Source of the DNA: Sanguibacter suarezii NBRC 16159
GTDB taxonomy: Bacteria; Actinomycetota; Actinomycetes; Actinomycetales; Cellulomonadaceae
DNA: 64,000 bases
Assembly (NCBI RefSeq): GCF_001552735.1
Contig: NZ_BCRT01000020.1
Location: forward strand, 62,001-126,000
Reading direction: 5' to 3'
Shown here: piece after piece, positions 1 to 8,485 of the stretch
Position numbering within the stretch: position 1 is the stretch's first letter
Layout: each line of letters starts with the position of its first letter
Notes under the pieces: model-generated
What the model saw: the letters and a program-made list of their open reading frames with translations, nothing else
Databases searched by the model: none
What the model was told of the DNA's origin: nothing
Translations under genes and position numbers: made by a program

Positions 1-1237
1 AGCCACCGTTTCGACCGTGGTCCGCAAGCTGCTCGACGACGAGCTCGTCGTGGAGATCGGACGCGCGGAGTCCACCGGCGGCAAACCGCGGGTGCTGCTC
101 GAGCTCAACCAGTCCGCCCGGTTCGCCATCGGCGCTCACCTCGACCACTCGGGGATCACCTACGCGGTGACCAACCTCGCCGGCGCCCCCGTAGCCCGCC
201 TCTCCCGCCCTGGCCCCGGCGACGCCGACCCAGCCGTCGTGCTGAGCCGGATGGCCCGCGAGATCGACCTGCTCATCACCGGGATCGGCGTCGACCGGTC
301 CAAGGTGCTCGGTCTTGGCCTGGCCTCCCCCGGCCCCCACACCTCGGCCAACGCGATGAACCGCACCCCACCGTTCATGCGCCCCTGGCTGGACTACCCG
401 CTCGTGGCCGAGCTGGAGTCCCTCATCGACCTGCCGGTGCTGCTGGAGAACGACGCCACCGCGTCGGCCATCGGGGAGTACTGGTCGGGGGGCACCGACT
501 CCGAGCGCACCTTCGCGTCGCTGTACATGGGGACCGGCGTCGGTGCCGGCATCGTGCTGGACGGAAACGCCTACCGCGGCTCGAGCGGGAACGCCGGGGA
601 GGTGGGGCACATGAGCCTGGACCTGTCAGGGCCGCTGTGCTGGTGCGGCACGCGCGGCTGCGTCGAGGTGCTCGCCGGGCCTGCCGCCGTGGTCGCCGCC
701 GCCCGCGAGGACCCCGAGGTGCGGCGCGCCGCCGGGCTCGACAGCCTGCGCGCGGGCACCTCGATCGCCTCGGAGTTCGCCGCCGTGGCGCGCGCCTCAC
801 GCAGCGGGGTGGCCGGCGCCCGGGAGATCCTCGAACGGTCCGCCCGGTACATCTCCCTCGCCGCCCACGCCATCAGCAACCTCCTCGACGTGCGCATGCT
901 CGTCCTGACCGGGTCAGCCTTCGCCGCCGCGAGCCACATCTACGTCCCCGTGGTCCGCGACCTCCTCGAGACGGCTTCCTTCGCCCGTGCCAGCGGCCCG
1001 GTCGACGTCCGCCTGTCCCGCGCGGCGGACACCGCTGGCGCGATCGGCGGCGCAGCTCTCGTGCTGCAGTCCGAGCTGGTCCCCCAGCGCCGCGCCACCG
1101 CGGCGGCCGACGGCGCAGCGGCCGCCCCGCTCACCAGCGAGCTCTCCTCGCTCGCCCAGACCAGTGACCCGCAGCCTGCCGGTCACTACGCCCCCCGTTC
1201 CGTTCCCCTGTCACCACCTCGCTCCGCAACGCCCTAG
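1..1237 (+). CDS. ROK-family transcriptional regulator or sugar kinase, N-terminus outside window
   Basis: The reading frame is open from base 2 and its first residues (ATVSTVVRKLLDDELVVE) look like the end of a winged-helix DNA-binding domain, so the true start lies upstream of the window. The body is a ROK fold: a phosphate-loop-like segment (YMGTGVGAGIV), a glycine-rich stretch and the Cys/His zinc-binding signature of ROK proteins (GHMSLD followed by CWCGTRGCVEVLAG). The wHTH-plus-ROK architecture is that of XylR/NagC-type repressors, which answer to a sugar rather than only phosphorylating it. The last about 50 residues are Ala/Pro/Ser-rich and probably unstructured. It is followed after 13 bp by an acetyl esterase and an AGE isomerase, which suggests it controls that short operon. 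The effector cannot be read from sequence; xylose is a reasonable inference from the neighbouring genes. Confidence 0.88.
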   Translation, partial: ATVSTVVRKLLDDELVVEIGRAESTGGKPRVLLELNQSARFAIGAHLDHSGITYAVTNLAGAPVARLSRPGPGDADPAVVLSRMAREIDLLITGIGVDRSKVLGLGLASPGPHTSANAMNRTPPFMRPWLDYPLVAELESLIDLPVLLENDATASAIGEYWSGGTDSERTFASLYMGTGVGAGIVLDGNAYRGSSGNAGEVGHMSLDLSGPLCWCGTRGCVEVLAGPAAVVAAAREDPEVRRAAGLDSLRAGTSIASEFAAVARASRSGVAGAREILERSARYISLAAHAISNLLDVRMLVLTGSAFAAASHIYVPVVRDLLETASFARASGPVDVRLSRAADTAGAIGGAALVLQSELVPQRRATAAADGAAAAPLTSELSSLAQTSDPQPAGHYAPRSVPLSPPRSATP

Positions 1238-1250
1238 GGAGAGGATCCCC

Positions 1251-2348
1251 ATGCCGTTCTACGACCTCGACGACGAGGCCCTGCGCACCTACCTGCCCAC
1301 CGTCGCCGAGCCCGACGACTTCGACGACTTCTGGAGGACCACCCTCGCCCAGTCGCGGACGGGAGACCCGGTGCTCTCCATCGAGCCGGTCGACCTCGGG
1401 CTCGACCTCGTGGAGACCTACGACGTGACCTTCGCGGGCTTCGGCGGGCACCCGATCGCGGCGTGGCTCGTGCTGCCGCGTGGAGGTCAGGACCTGCCCG
1501 GTGTGATCACCTACGTCGGCTACGGCGGCGGACGCGGCCTGGCGCACGAGCACCTCGCATGGGCCAGCGCCGGGTTCGCCCAGCTGGTCATGGACACCCG
1601 CGGGCAGGGCAGCGGCTGGGGCAACGGCGGCGACACCCCCGACCCGGTGGGCAGCGGCCCGGCCGGCGCGGGGTCAATGACCCGGGGGATCACCGACCCC
1701 CAGGAGTACTACTACCGCCGGGTCATCACCGACGCGGTCTGCGCCGTCGACGCCCTGCGCTCCCTTCCCCGGGTCGACCCCTCCCGGGTGGCAGCCACCG
1801 GCATCAGCCAGGGCGGCGGGCTGGCGCTGGCCGTGGCCGGTCTGGTCCCCGACCTGCTCGCCGTCACCGTCGACGTGCCCTTCCTGTGCCACCTGCGCCG
1901 GGCGGTCGAGATCACCGGCAGCGATCCTTACGCCGAGGTCAGCCGGTACCTCGCGGTGCACCGGGAGGAGGTCGAGCAGGTCTTCACGACGCTGTCGTAC
2001 ATCGACGGGGTGAACTTCGCCCGCCGCGCCACCGCCCCGGCGATGTTCTCGGTCGCTCTCATGGACACGGTGTGCCCGCCCTCGACGGTCTTCGCCGCGT
2101 ACAACCACTACGGCTCCGCCGTCGCCACCCTCGACGTCGCAGTGCCTGTGGCCAACCCGACCGATCCGGCCAGCCGTGCGGACCGGCCGCGCACGACGAT
2201 CGACGTCTACCCCTTCAACGAGCACGAGGGGGGCCAGGGCCACCAGCTCACCAAGCAGCTGCCCTGGCTGCGAGCGCTCGCCGGCCTCTCCTCGCCCGTC
2301 CCTGCCGAGCTCGCCTCGTCTGCCACGACCCCCGGAGCGTCCTCATGA
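1251..2348 (+). CDS. CE7-family acetyl esterase (acetyl xylan esterase-like)
   Basis: A 365-residue alpha/beta-hydrolase of the AXE1/cephalosporin-C deacetylase family (carbohydrate esterase 7), close to the usual family length of about 320. The expected landmarks are visible: the RGQG segment (DTRGQGSGWG), the nucleophile elbow GISQGGG, an Asp in MDTVCPPST and the catalytic His in EHEGGQGHQ. There is no signal peptide, so it should act in the cytoplasm, removing acetyl groups from imported acetylated oligosaccharides. The ATG was chosen because a GGGAGAGG ribosome-binding site lies just upstream; the longer in-frame extension overlaps the ROK gene and reads as low-complexity shadow. It overlaps the next gene by 4 bp (ATGA), so the two are translationally coupled. 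Confidence 0.9.
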   Translation: MPFYDLDDEALRTYLPTVAEPDDFDDFWRTTLAQSRTGDPVLSIEPVDLGLDLVETYDVTFAGFGGHPIAAWLVLPRGGQDLPGVITYVGYGGGRGLAHEHLAWASAGFAQLVMDTRGQGSGWGNGGDTPDPVGSGPAGAGSMTRGITDPQEYYYRRVITDAVCAVDALRSLPRVDPSRVAATGISQGGGLALAVAGLVPDLLAVTVDVPFLCHLRRAVEITGSDPYAEVSRYLAVHREEVEQVFTTLSYIDGVNFARRATAPAMFSVALMDTVCPPSTVFAAYNHYGSAVATLDVAVPVANPTDPASRADRPRTTIDVYPFNEHEGGQGHQLTKQLPWLRALAGLSSPVPAELASSATTPGASS

Positions 2349-3589
2349 CCGTCACCGCCACGAGCTGGATCGACCGCCTCACCCACCGGCGCTGGCTGGA
2401 CGACCACGCCCGCGACCTGCTGGCCTTCGGGGAGTCCTTCCCCTCCCCCGCCGGTGGTGCCGGGTGGCTCGAGGACGACGGGTCCCTGGATGCGATCCAA
2501 CCGGTGTTCACCTGGATCACCTGCCGGATGGCTCACGTCTACGGGCTCGGGTCGCTGCTGGGCGTGCCCGGCTCCACCCCCCGCGCCCAGGCCGCCCTCG
2601 ACGCCCTGCGCGGGCGCCTGCACGACGACGCGAACGGCGGCTGGTACGCCTCGATCGCCGCCGACGGGACCGTCGACGCGACGAAGAGCGCCTACGCCCA
2701 CGCCTTCGTCGTGCTGGCCGCCAGCACCGGTGTGGCCGCCGGGCTGGCCGGCGCGGCCGAGCTGCTCGACGACGCGCTGACGGTGCTCGACGAGCGCTTC
2801 TTCGACGCGGCGTCGGGCCTGCACCGCGACGAGTGGAACGCGGACTGGACCGTGCTGGACCCCTACCGCGGGGTCAACGCGAACATGCACGCGGTCGAGG
2901 CGCTGCTCGCCGCCGCGGACGTCACCGGTGACGCGCGCTGGCGGGAGCGGGCGCTCGGCATCGCCCGGTACGTGGCGGTGGAGTGGGCGCCGGCGCACTC
3001 CTGGCGCATCCCCGAGCACTTCGACACCGACTGGACGCCGCAGCTGCTGCTCAACGAGGACACCCCGGACGACCCGTTCAAGCCCTTCGGCGCCACGGTG
3101 GGGCACGGGATCGAGTGGGCGCGGCTGCTGCTGCACCTGCGGGCCGGGCTCGGTGAGGGCGCACCGGCCTGGCTGCTCACCGGTGCGCGTGAGCTCTACG
3201 CCCGCGCCGTCGCCGACGGGTGGCGTGAGTCAACCCCCGGCGCGTGGGGCTTCGTCTACACCACCGGGTGGGACGGTGAACCGGTCGTGGCCACCCGGAT
3301 GCACTGGGTCGCCGCCGAGGCGATCGGTGCCGCCGCAGCGCTGTGGCAGGCCACCGGGGAGGAGCGCTACGCGGCCGACTACCAGCGGTGGTGGGACCAC
3401 GCGGCGCAGGCGTTCATCGACGCCGAGCACGGCTCCTGGCACCACGAGCTCGACGCGACGAACGCACCCTCGCGCGCGGTGTGGCCGGGCAAGCCGGATC
3501 TCTACCACGCCTTCCAGGCCACCCTCATCCCCCGCGCTCCGCTGACCCCGAGCCTGTCCGTCGCGCTGCGGGACAACCTGCTCACCTGA
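2345..3589 (+). CDS. AGE-family (N-acylglucosamine 2-epimerase fold) sugar isomerase/epimerase
   Basis: A 414-residue (alpha/alpha)6-barrel protein of the AGE family, which includes mannose isomerase, sulfoquinovose isomerase YihS and cellobiose 2-epimerase. Conserved features seen are the Arg in WITCRMAHVY, the GGWY segment near residue 100, the HGIEWARLLL histidine near 260 and the RMHWVAAEAIGAA histidine near 320; these two histidines are the acid/base pair of the family. There is no signal peptide, so it is cytoplasmic. It starts within the stop codon of the esterase. Family members isomerise aldoses to ketoses or epimerise C2; the precise substrate (mannose-, glucose- or sulfoquinovose-type) cannot be settled from sequence. 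The ROK-esterase-AGE set looks like an auxiliary sugar-processing operon next to the xyloglucan-type island. Confidence 0.87.
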   Translation: MTVTATSWIDRLTHRRWLDDHARDLLAFGESFPSPAGGAGWLEDDGSLDAIQPVFTWITCRMAHVYGLGSLLGVPGSTPRAQAALDALRGRLHDDANGGWYASIAADGTVDATKSAYAHAFVVLAASTGVAAGLAGAAELLDDALTVLDERFFDAASGLHRDEWNADWTVLDPYRGVNANMHAVEALLAAADVTGDARWRERALGIARYVAVEWAPAHSWRIPEHFDTDWTPQLLLNEDTPDDPFKPFGATVGHGIEWARLLLHLRAGLGEGAPAWLLTGARELYARAVADGWRESTPGAWGFVYTTGWDGEPVVATRMHWVAAEAIGAAAALWQATGEERYAADYQRWWDHAAQAFIDAEHGSWHHELDATNAPSRAVWPGKPDLYHAFQATLIPRAPLTPSLSVALRDNLLT

Positions 3590-3642
3590 CGGCGCTCACC
3601 CGCTCCGCCAGCGCCGGTCCGCCAGCGCTGTCCACCTGCCCC

Positions 3643-3680
3643 GCTCCGTCCCGTCTCGCGCTCAGCGGACGGGACGGAGC
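3643..3680. terminator. Bidirectional hairpin between convergent genes
   Basis: Perfect 13-bp arms GCTCCGTCCCGTC (3643-3655) and GACGGGACGGAGC (3668-3680) enclose a 12-base loop. The hairpin sits in the 107-bp gap between the AGE gene (+) and the GH31 gene (-), which converge here. There is no T-run on either side, so it may rely on hairpin strength alone. Confidence 0.6.
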
Positions 3681-3696
3681 CGGTCGCCCGCTGCCC

Positions 3697-6057
3697 TCAG
3701 GCCACGAGCGGCAGGGTGAGGGTGGTGGCTCCGGGGGCAGCGACGAGGACGTGCGTCCCGATCTGCACGCTCCAGCCCGCGGGCGCGTGGCCGTCCTGGC
3801 CGCTGCGCTCCACCGTGACCACCCCGTCGGTGCACGTCACGTCGAAGCGCACGCCCGGGGCGCTCGGGTCGGCGAGGTCGGGGACCCGCACGCTCGAGGA
3901 GTGACCCTCGGCGATCTCGAACAGCCGCAACGTGACTCCCGCTGCCCAGTCGTAGTCCGGGCGGTCGGTGCGCGCGCCGACCGGCAGCACTGTGCCGGGA
4001 CGCACGAGCAGCGGCAGCGAGTCGAAGCCGTAGCTGCCCTCGAACCAGCGTGGCCCGGTGAAGGTCTGGCCGTCGAGCAGGTGGGTCCAGGTGCCCTCGG
4101 GCACGTAGAAGGACACCTCGCCGCCGGCGCTGAACACCGGTGCCACGAGCAGCGCGTCGCCGAGCATGTACTGGGTGTCGACCGTCGCGGCGGCACGGTC
4201 CGTGGGGAACTCGAGCATCATCGGCCGCATGACCGGCGTGCCGTGGGTGTGCGCGTCCTCGCCCAGGCGGGCCAGGTACGGCATGAGAGACATCTTGAGC
4301 TTCGTGAAGTCACGGGTGATCGCCACGGCCTCCTCGTCGAAGGCCCACGGCACCCGGTAGGAGTCCGAGCCGTGCAGGCGACTGTGCGAGGACAGCAGAC
4401 CGAAGGCGGCCCAGCGCTTGAACACCGCTGGGTCCGGGGTGCCCTCGAAGCCGCCGATGTCGTGGCTCCAGTACCCGAAGCCTGACAGCGCCAGGGACAG
4501 CCCGCCGCGCAGGGACTCCGCCATCGAGACGAAGGTCGACTCGCAGTCCCCGCCCCAGTGCACCGGGAACTGCTGGCCGCCAGCGGTGGCCGACCGGGCG
4601 AAGAGCACCGCCTCGCCCTCCCCGCGCTCGGTGCGCAGCAGGTCGAAGACCGCCTTGTTGTACAGGTGCGTGTAGTAGTTGTGCATGCGCTGGGGGTCAG
4701 ACCCGTCGTGCCACACCACGTCGGTGGGGATCCGCTCCCCGAAGTCGGTCTTGAAGCAGTCCACGCCCATGTCCACGAGGGTCTTGAGCTTGCCCTGGTA
4801 CCACGCCGTCGCGGCGGGGTTGGTGAAGTCGACCAGCGCCATCCCGGCCTGCCACATGTCCCACTGCCACACGTCGCCGTCGGCGGTGGTCACGAGGTAG
4901 CCGAGGTCGCGCCCTTCGGCGAACAGGTGGGAGCGCTGGGCGATGTACGGGTTGATCCAGGCGGAGATCTTCAGCTCCTTGGCCCGCAACCGGGCGAGCA
5001 TGCCCTCGGGGTCGGGGAAGGTGGCCGGGTCCCAGACGAAGTCGCACCAGTGGAACTGGCGCATCCAGAAGCAGTCGAAGTGGAAGACGCTGAGCGGGAT
5101 GTCCCGCTCGGCCATCCCGTCGATGAAGCTCGTCACCGTGCCCTCGTCGTAGGCCGTGGTGAAGGAGGTCGACAGCCACAGCCCGTAGGACCACGCCGGA
5201 ACCCGGGCCGGGCGGCCGGTGAGCGCGGTGAACTTGGTGAGGATCTCGGTCGGGGTGGGCCCGTAGATGATGTAGTACTGCAGGTGCTGGCCCTCGACCG
5301 AGAACTGCGTCCGGGACACCACCTCGGTCCCCACCTCGAAGGACACCTTCTCGGGGTGGGCGACGAAGACGCCGTAGCCGGCGTCGGAGAGGTAGAACGG
5401 GATGTTCTTGTAGGCCTGGTCGCTCGCCGTCCCGCCGTCCTCGTTCCAGATGTCGATGGACTGGCCGTTCTTGACGAAGGCACCGAACCGCTCGCCCAGG
5501 CCGTAGACGTGCTCCCCCACACCCAGCGCCAGCTGCTCGTAGACGAAGTGAGTCCCGTCGTCGCGGGAGACCACGCCGACGCTGCGCGGGGTGGAGGAGG
5601 TCAGCAGCTGCTCACCGGCCAGGAAGTCGACGCCCCAGGCGCCCTCGGTGCGGACCCTGGCGGTCAGCCCTCCGGAGGTGATCGAGGCGTGCGGGTCGTC
5701 CGCCTGCGCGCCGACGGCCTTCGCGTCGCCGGGCCGGCGGTGGATCTCGAAGGCCGGCCCGTGGTCCACCGGACCCTGGAAGTGCTCGATCCGCACCCCG
5801 ATGACGTCGTCCATGGGGGCGTCGTAGGTGATGGTGATCTGGGGCCGGTTGAGGGTGTCCCCCCGGGTGGTGATCGGCGCGGTCGGTGCGTAGACGGACA
5901 GCCGTGGGCCGCCCGCCACCCCGTCCGGCGCGTCGCTCGCAGCCCCGTCCGGGCCGCTCGCGCCAGCCCCGTCGACGACGACGACGTCGTCCACGGACTG
6001 CGGGCGCAGGATCGAGATCCCGGGAAGGACCTGCCAGTAACCGTCGGTGAACTTCAT
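3697..6057 (-). CDS. yicI: GH31 alpha-xylosidase (YicI type)
   Basis: A 786-residue glycoside hydrolase family 31 enzyme, slightly longer than E. coli YicI (about 772). The nucleophile is D438 in FKTDFGERIP and the acid/base is D504 in HWGGDCEST; the 66-residue spacing equals that between the YicI catalytic residues. The CFW motif at 329-331 (HFDCFWM) is the signature that sets xylosidases apart from alpha-glucosidases in this family. An acidic Ala/Gly/Asp loop at residues 30-50 is unusual. No signal peptide is visible, so it should act on imported oligosaccharides, releasing non-reducing-end alpha-1,6-xylose (for example from isoprimeverose units of xyloglucan). Its ATG overlaps the stop of the GH42 gene by 4 bp, so it is the second gene of an operon controlled from the GH42 promoter. 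Confidence 0.95.
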   Translation of the reverse strand: MKFTDGYWQVLPGISILRPQSVDDVVVVDGAGASGPDGAASDAPDGVAGGPRLSVYAPTAPITTRGDTLNRPQITITYDAPMDDVIGVRIEHFQGPVDHGPAFEIHRRPGDAKAVGAQADDPHASITSGGLTARVRTEGAWGVDFLAGEQLLTSSTPRSVGVVSRDDGTHFVYEQLALGVGEHVYGLGERFGAFVKNGQSIDIWNEDGGTASDQAYKNIPFYLSDAGYGVFVAHPEKVSFEVGTEVVSRTQFSVEGQHLQYYIIYGPTPTEILTKFTALTGRPARVPAWSYGLWLSTSFTTAYDEGTVTSFIDGMAERDIPLSVFHFDCFWMRQFHWCDFVWDPATFPDPEGMLARLRAKELKISAWINPYIAQRSHLFAEGRDLGYLVTTADGDVWQWDMWQAGMALVDFTNPAATAWYQGKLKTLVDMGVDCFKTDFGERIPTDVVWHDGSDPQRMHNYYTHLYNKAVFDLLRTERGEGEAVLFARSATAGGQQFPVHWGGDCESTFVSMAESLRGGLSLALSGFGYWSHDIGGFEGTPDPAVFKRWAAFGLLSSHSRLHGSDSYRVPWAFDEEAVAITRDFTKLKMSLMPYLARLGEDAHTHGTPVMRPMMLEFPTDRAAATVDTQYMLGDALLVAPVFSAGGEVSFYVPEGTWTHLLDGQTFTGPRWFEGSYGFDSLPLLVRPGTVLPVGARTDRPDYDWAAGVTLRLFEIAEGHSSSVRVPDLADPSAPGVRFDVTCTDGVVTVERSGQDGHAPAGWSVQIGTHVLVAAPGATTLTLPLVA

Positions 6058-8186
6058 GGGGACCTCTCGGTGAGGGCTAAAGCGTCCAGGGCCGGCACCA
6101 CGACGGTGCCGGAATGGTCGCGCTGAGTGAGCAGATCGGTCGAGGTGGCGTCGCCGAGCGCGACGGTCACAGGTGAGTCGGAGTGGTTGAGCAGGAAGGT
6201 CACCGCGCCGCGGCGCACCATCTCCACGCCGAGCGGCGTCGCGGGGACCGGGGTGCCCAGCGCGGTGCGGACGCCGCGCTCGCGCAGCACCTGGGTGAGC
6301 AGGGCGTCCGTGGCGGCGTCGGGCAGCAGCGCACCGACGTACCAGGTCTGCCCGCTGCCGTAGCCGTGCCCGACGACGGCCGGCGCGCCGGCGAGGTCGT
6401 GCGGCGCGCCCGCGGCGAAGGTGGCGAGCGCGTACCCGCCCTCCAGCCGCAGACGTTCGGCGAAGTCGCGCACCTGGCTGTCCTCCGCCAGCCAGGTGCC
6501 GTCACGTCCCCGGGCGAGCGGCGCGCCGTCCGCCAGGGGAATCCATTCCTCTCCCGAGGTGCCCAGCACGTCGGCGAGCTGGACCGGGAACCGTCCCGGT
6601 CGCAGGTGCCCGTCGGGGGTCACCACGGCGCTGAAAGGGCCGAGCGCGAGGGCGCCGCCGGAGCGGACGTACTCGCGCAGGTTTCCTGCGTCGTCGTCAT
6701 CGAGGAGGTAGAGGTTGGGGGCGAGGACCAGGTCGTAGCCGCTGAGGTCGTCGCCGGGGCGGGCCAGGTCGACCGCGACCCCGCGGTCCCACAGCGGACG
6801 GTGCCACGCTCGCAGCTGGGCGAGCACCGAGAGCCGGTCGGTCGGGCGGGCCTGCGCCTCGGCGGCCCACCAGCTCGACCAGTCGAAGAGCAGGGCTACC
6901 TGAGCGCTGCTGCGCTGGCCGACGACGTCCGCGAGCGCTCGCAGGTCCGTCCCCAGCCGGACGACGCCCCGGTGCACGGCGGTGTCCGCCCCGGCGTGCG
7001 GGAGCATCGCGGAGTGGAAGCGCTCCGCCCCGGCGCGGGAGGCCCGCCACTGGAAGAAGCAGATGGCGTCCGCGCCGTGCGCCACGGCCTGCAAGGACTC
7101 CAGACGCATCCGTGCCGGGGCCTTGGGCACGTTGTGCGAGCGCCAGTTCACCGCGCTGACGGCCTGCTCCATGAGCATCCACGGCGCTCCTCCACCGAGG
7201 GACCGCATGAGGTCCTGGGTCAGGGCCGCGGTCGGTGCGGCGGCGTGGTCCTGGGGGTCGGGGTAGGCGTCGTCGGCGATGACGTCGAGGTCACCGGCCC
7301 AGGACCAGTAGTCGACGAGGGGGAAGAAGCCCATGAAGTTCGTCGTGACCGGGCGGACCGGGTCGACAGCACGGATGATGTCGCGCTGCTCACGGAACAG
7401 CGAGCGCAAGGCGTCGGAGGTGAAGCGGGCGAAGTCGAGCAGCTGGGTGGGGTTGATGAGGTACGGGGCCCGGCGGGGCGGGATGATCTCCTCCCACGCG
7501 TCGTAGCGCTGGCTCCAGAAGGTCGTCCCCCAGGCGGCGTTGAGCCCGTCGAGGCTCGTGTAGCGCTCGCGGAGCCAGTCGCGGAAGGCGGCGGCGGACT
7601 CCTCGGAGTGGCAGACCTGGCCGTACTCGTTGCCCACGTGCCACATCCGCACCGCAGGATGGGAGGCGTAGCGGGCCACGAGGTCCGCGGTGATCTGTCG
7701 CGCGAAGGTCCGGTAGACCTGCGAGGACGGGCTGAACTGGTTGCGCGAGCCGTAGGCCAGACGCACGCCGTCAGCGTCCACGGGCAGGGTCTCGGGGAAG
7801 CGGTGACCCATCCAGGGCGGCGGGGAGGCGGTGGGGGTCGCCAGGTCGACGGCGATGCCGTGGGCGTGGGCGAGGTCGAGGACCTCGTCCAGCCAGTCGA
7901 AGCAACGCTCCCCCGGGCTGGGCTCGAGCTGGGCCCAGCTGAACACCCCGACCGTGACGAGGTTGACCCCTGCGGCCTGCATGAGGGCCATGTCCTCGAC
8001 CCAGGTCTGGCGGGGCCACTGCTCGGGGTTGTAGTCACCGCCGTAGAGGAGGCCGAGCTCCTGGGTGAGGGCGCCGAGCCCCTGTCGCTCAGCAGGCTGG
8101 GCAGGCACGGCAGGCACGGCAGGCGCGGCGGGCATGGCGGGCGCAGCAGGCGCAACGGGGCTGTCGTGGCCCGTCTGGTCGCTCAT
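6054..8186 (-). CDS. GH42 beta-galactosidase
   Basis: A 710-residue enzyme with the GH42 layout: a catalytic TIM barrel opening with YGGDYNPEQWP (about 48), acid/base E187 in MWHVGNEYG and nucleophile E340 in WMLMEQAVS, then a trimerisation domain (about 400-620) and a small C-terminal beta domain. It should hydrolyse terminal beta-galactose from short oligosaccharides. The first 33 residues are an Ala/Pro repeat without signal-peptide character, and the DNA beneath is repetitive (GGCACGGCAG-type units at about 8102-8150), so this tail may be a recent expansion. A GGGAGG ribosome-binding site supports the start at 8186. It is first in an operon with the alpha-xylosidase. A LacI-type operator at 8261-8274 lies just downstream of its predicted promoter. 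Confidence 0.95.
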   Translation of the reverse strand: MSDQTGHDSPVAPAAPAMPAAPAVPAVPAQPAERQGLGALTQELGLLYGGDYNPEQWPRQTWVEDMALMQAAGVNLVTVGVFSWAQLEPSPGERCFDWLDEVLDLAHAHGIAVDLATPTASPPPWMGHRFPETLPVDADGVRLAYGSRNQFSPSSQVYRTFARQITADLVARYASHPAVRMWHVGNEYGQVCHSEESAAAFRDWLRERYTSLDGLNAAWGTTFWSQRYDAWEEIIPPRRAPYLINPTQLLDFARFTSDALRSLFREQRDIIRAVDPVRPVTTNFMGFFPLVDYWSWAGDLDVIADDAYPDPQDHAAAPTAALTQDLMRSLGGGAPWMLMEQAVSAVNWRSHNVPKAPARMRLESLQAVAHGADAICFFQWRASRAGAERFHSAMLPHAGADTAVHRGVVRLGTDLRALADVVGQRSSAQVALLFDWSSWWAAEAQARPTDRLSVLAQLRAWHRPLWDRGVAVDLARPGDDLSGYDLVLAPNLYLLDDDDAGNLREYVRSGGALALGPFSAVVTPDGHLRPGRFPVQLADVLGTSGEEWIPLADGAPLARGRDGTWLAEDSQVRDFAERLRLEGGYALATFAAGAPHDLAGAPAVVGHGYGSGQTWYVGALLPDAATDALLTQVLRERGVRTALGTPVPATPLGVEMVRRGAVTFLLNHSDSPVTVALGDATSTDLLTQRDHSGTVVVPALDALALTERSP

Positions 8187-8260
8187 GGGGTGCCTCCCGT
8201 CCGTGGTCGCGCCGTCGTCGTGGTGAGTCTCCGCGATCTCGCATACCCAGCGGGCGATCG

Positions 8261-8274
8261 TCGAAGCGCTTCAA
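8261..8274. promoter_or_regulatory. LacI-type operator, site 1 (GH42 promoter)
   Basis: The sequence TCGAAGCGCTTCAA contains the perfect 10-bp palindrome GAAGCGCTTC and differs from TCGAA-N4-TTCGA at one base. Three related sites occur at 8360, 13206 and 13337. The central CG and the half-site type are those expected for a LacI/GalR-family repressor, and the lacI-type gene is the adjacent divergent gene. Confidence 0.75.
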
Positions 8275-8275
8275 C

Positions 8276-8304
8276 AGCGTATGCCGCTGCGAGGGTGCTG
8301 TCCA
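8276..8304 (-). promoter_or_regulatory. Predicted promoter of the GH42-GH31 operon
   Basis: On the minus strand TGGACA (8304-8299) and TACGCT (8281-8276) are separated by exactly 17 bp, a good match to a housekeeping sigma promoter. The palindromic operator at 8261-8274 begins two bases after the -10 box, so it covers the expected transcription start. The leader to the GH42 start codon is about 80 bases. Confidence 0.6.
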
Positions 8305-8359
8305 TCGACTTTTCACCCGCTCCTGGCGCCCCTCCCGGCAACACGTCGGCCATCCGTAG

Positions 8360-8373
8360 TCGAATCGCTTCCG
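8360..8373. promoter_or_regulatory. LacI-type operator, site 2 (lacI promoter, imperfect)
   Basis: TCGAATCGCTTCCG matches TCGAA-N4-TTCGA in the left half and in TTC of the right half. It lies upstream of a possible -10 box TAGGCT (8393-8398) of the lacI gene, so it could mediate autoregulation or pair with site 1 about 100 bp away by looping. It is the weakest of the four sites. Confidence 0.5.
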
Positions 8374-8485
8374 TCGGCCGGGACGGACGCTCTAGGCTGA
8401 GCACCAGCACCGACGGCCGCGCCCAGGCACCCCGCCCGGACCGGCCTCCCGCACGTCCTCCGCCCGCACGACCAGGGAGCCTCCA

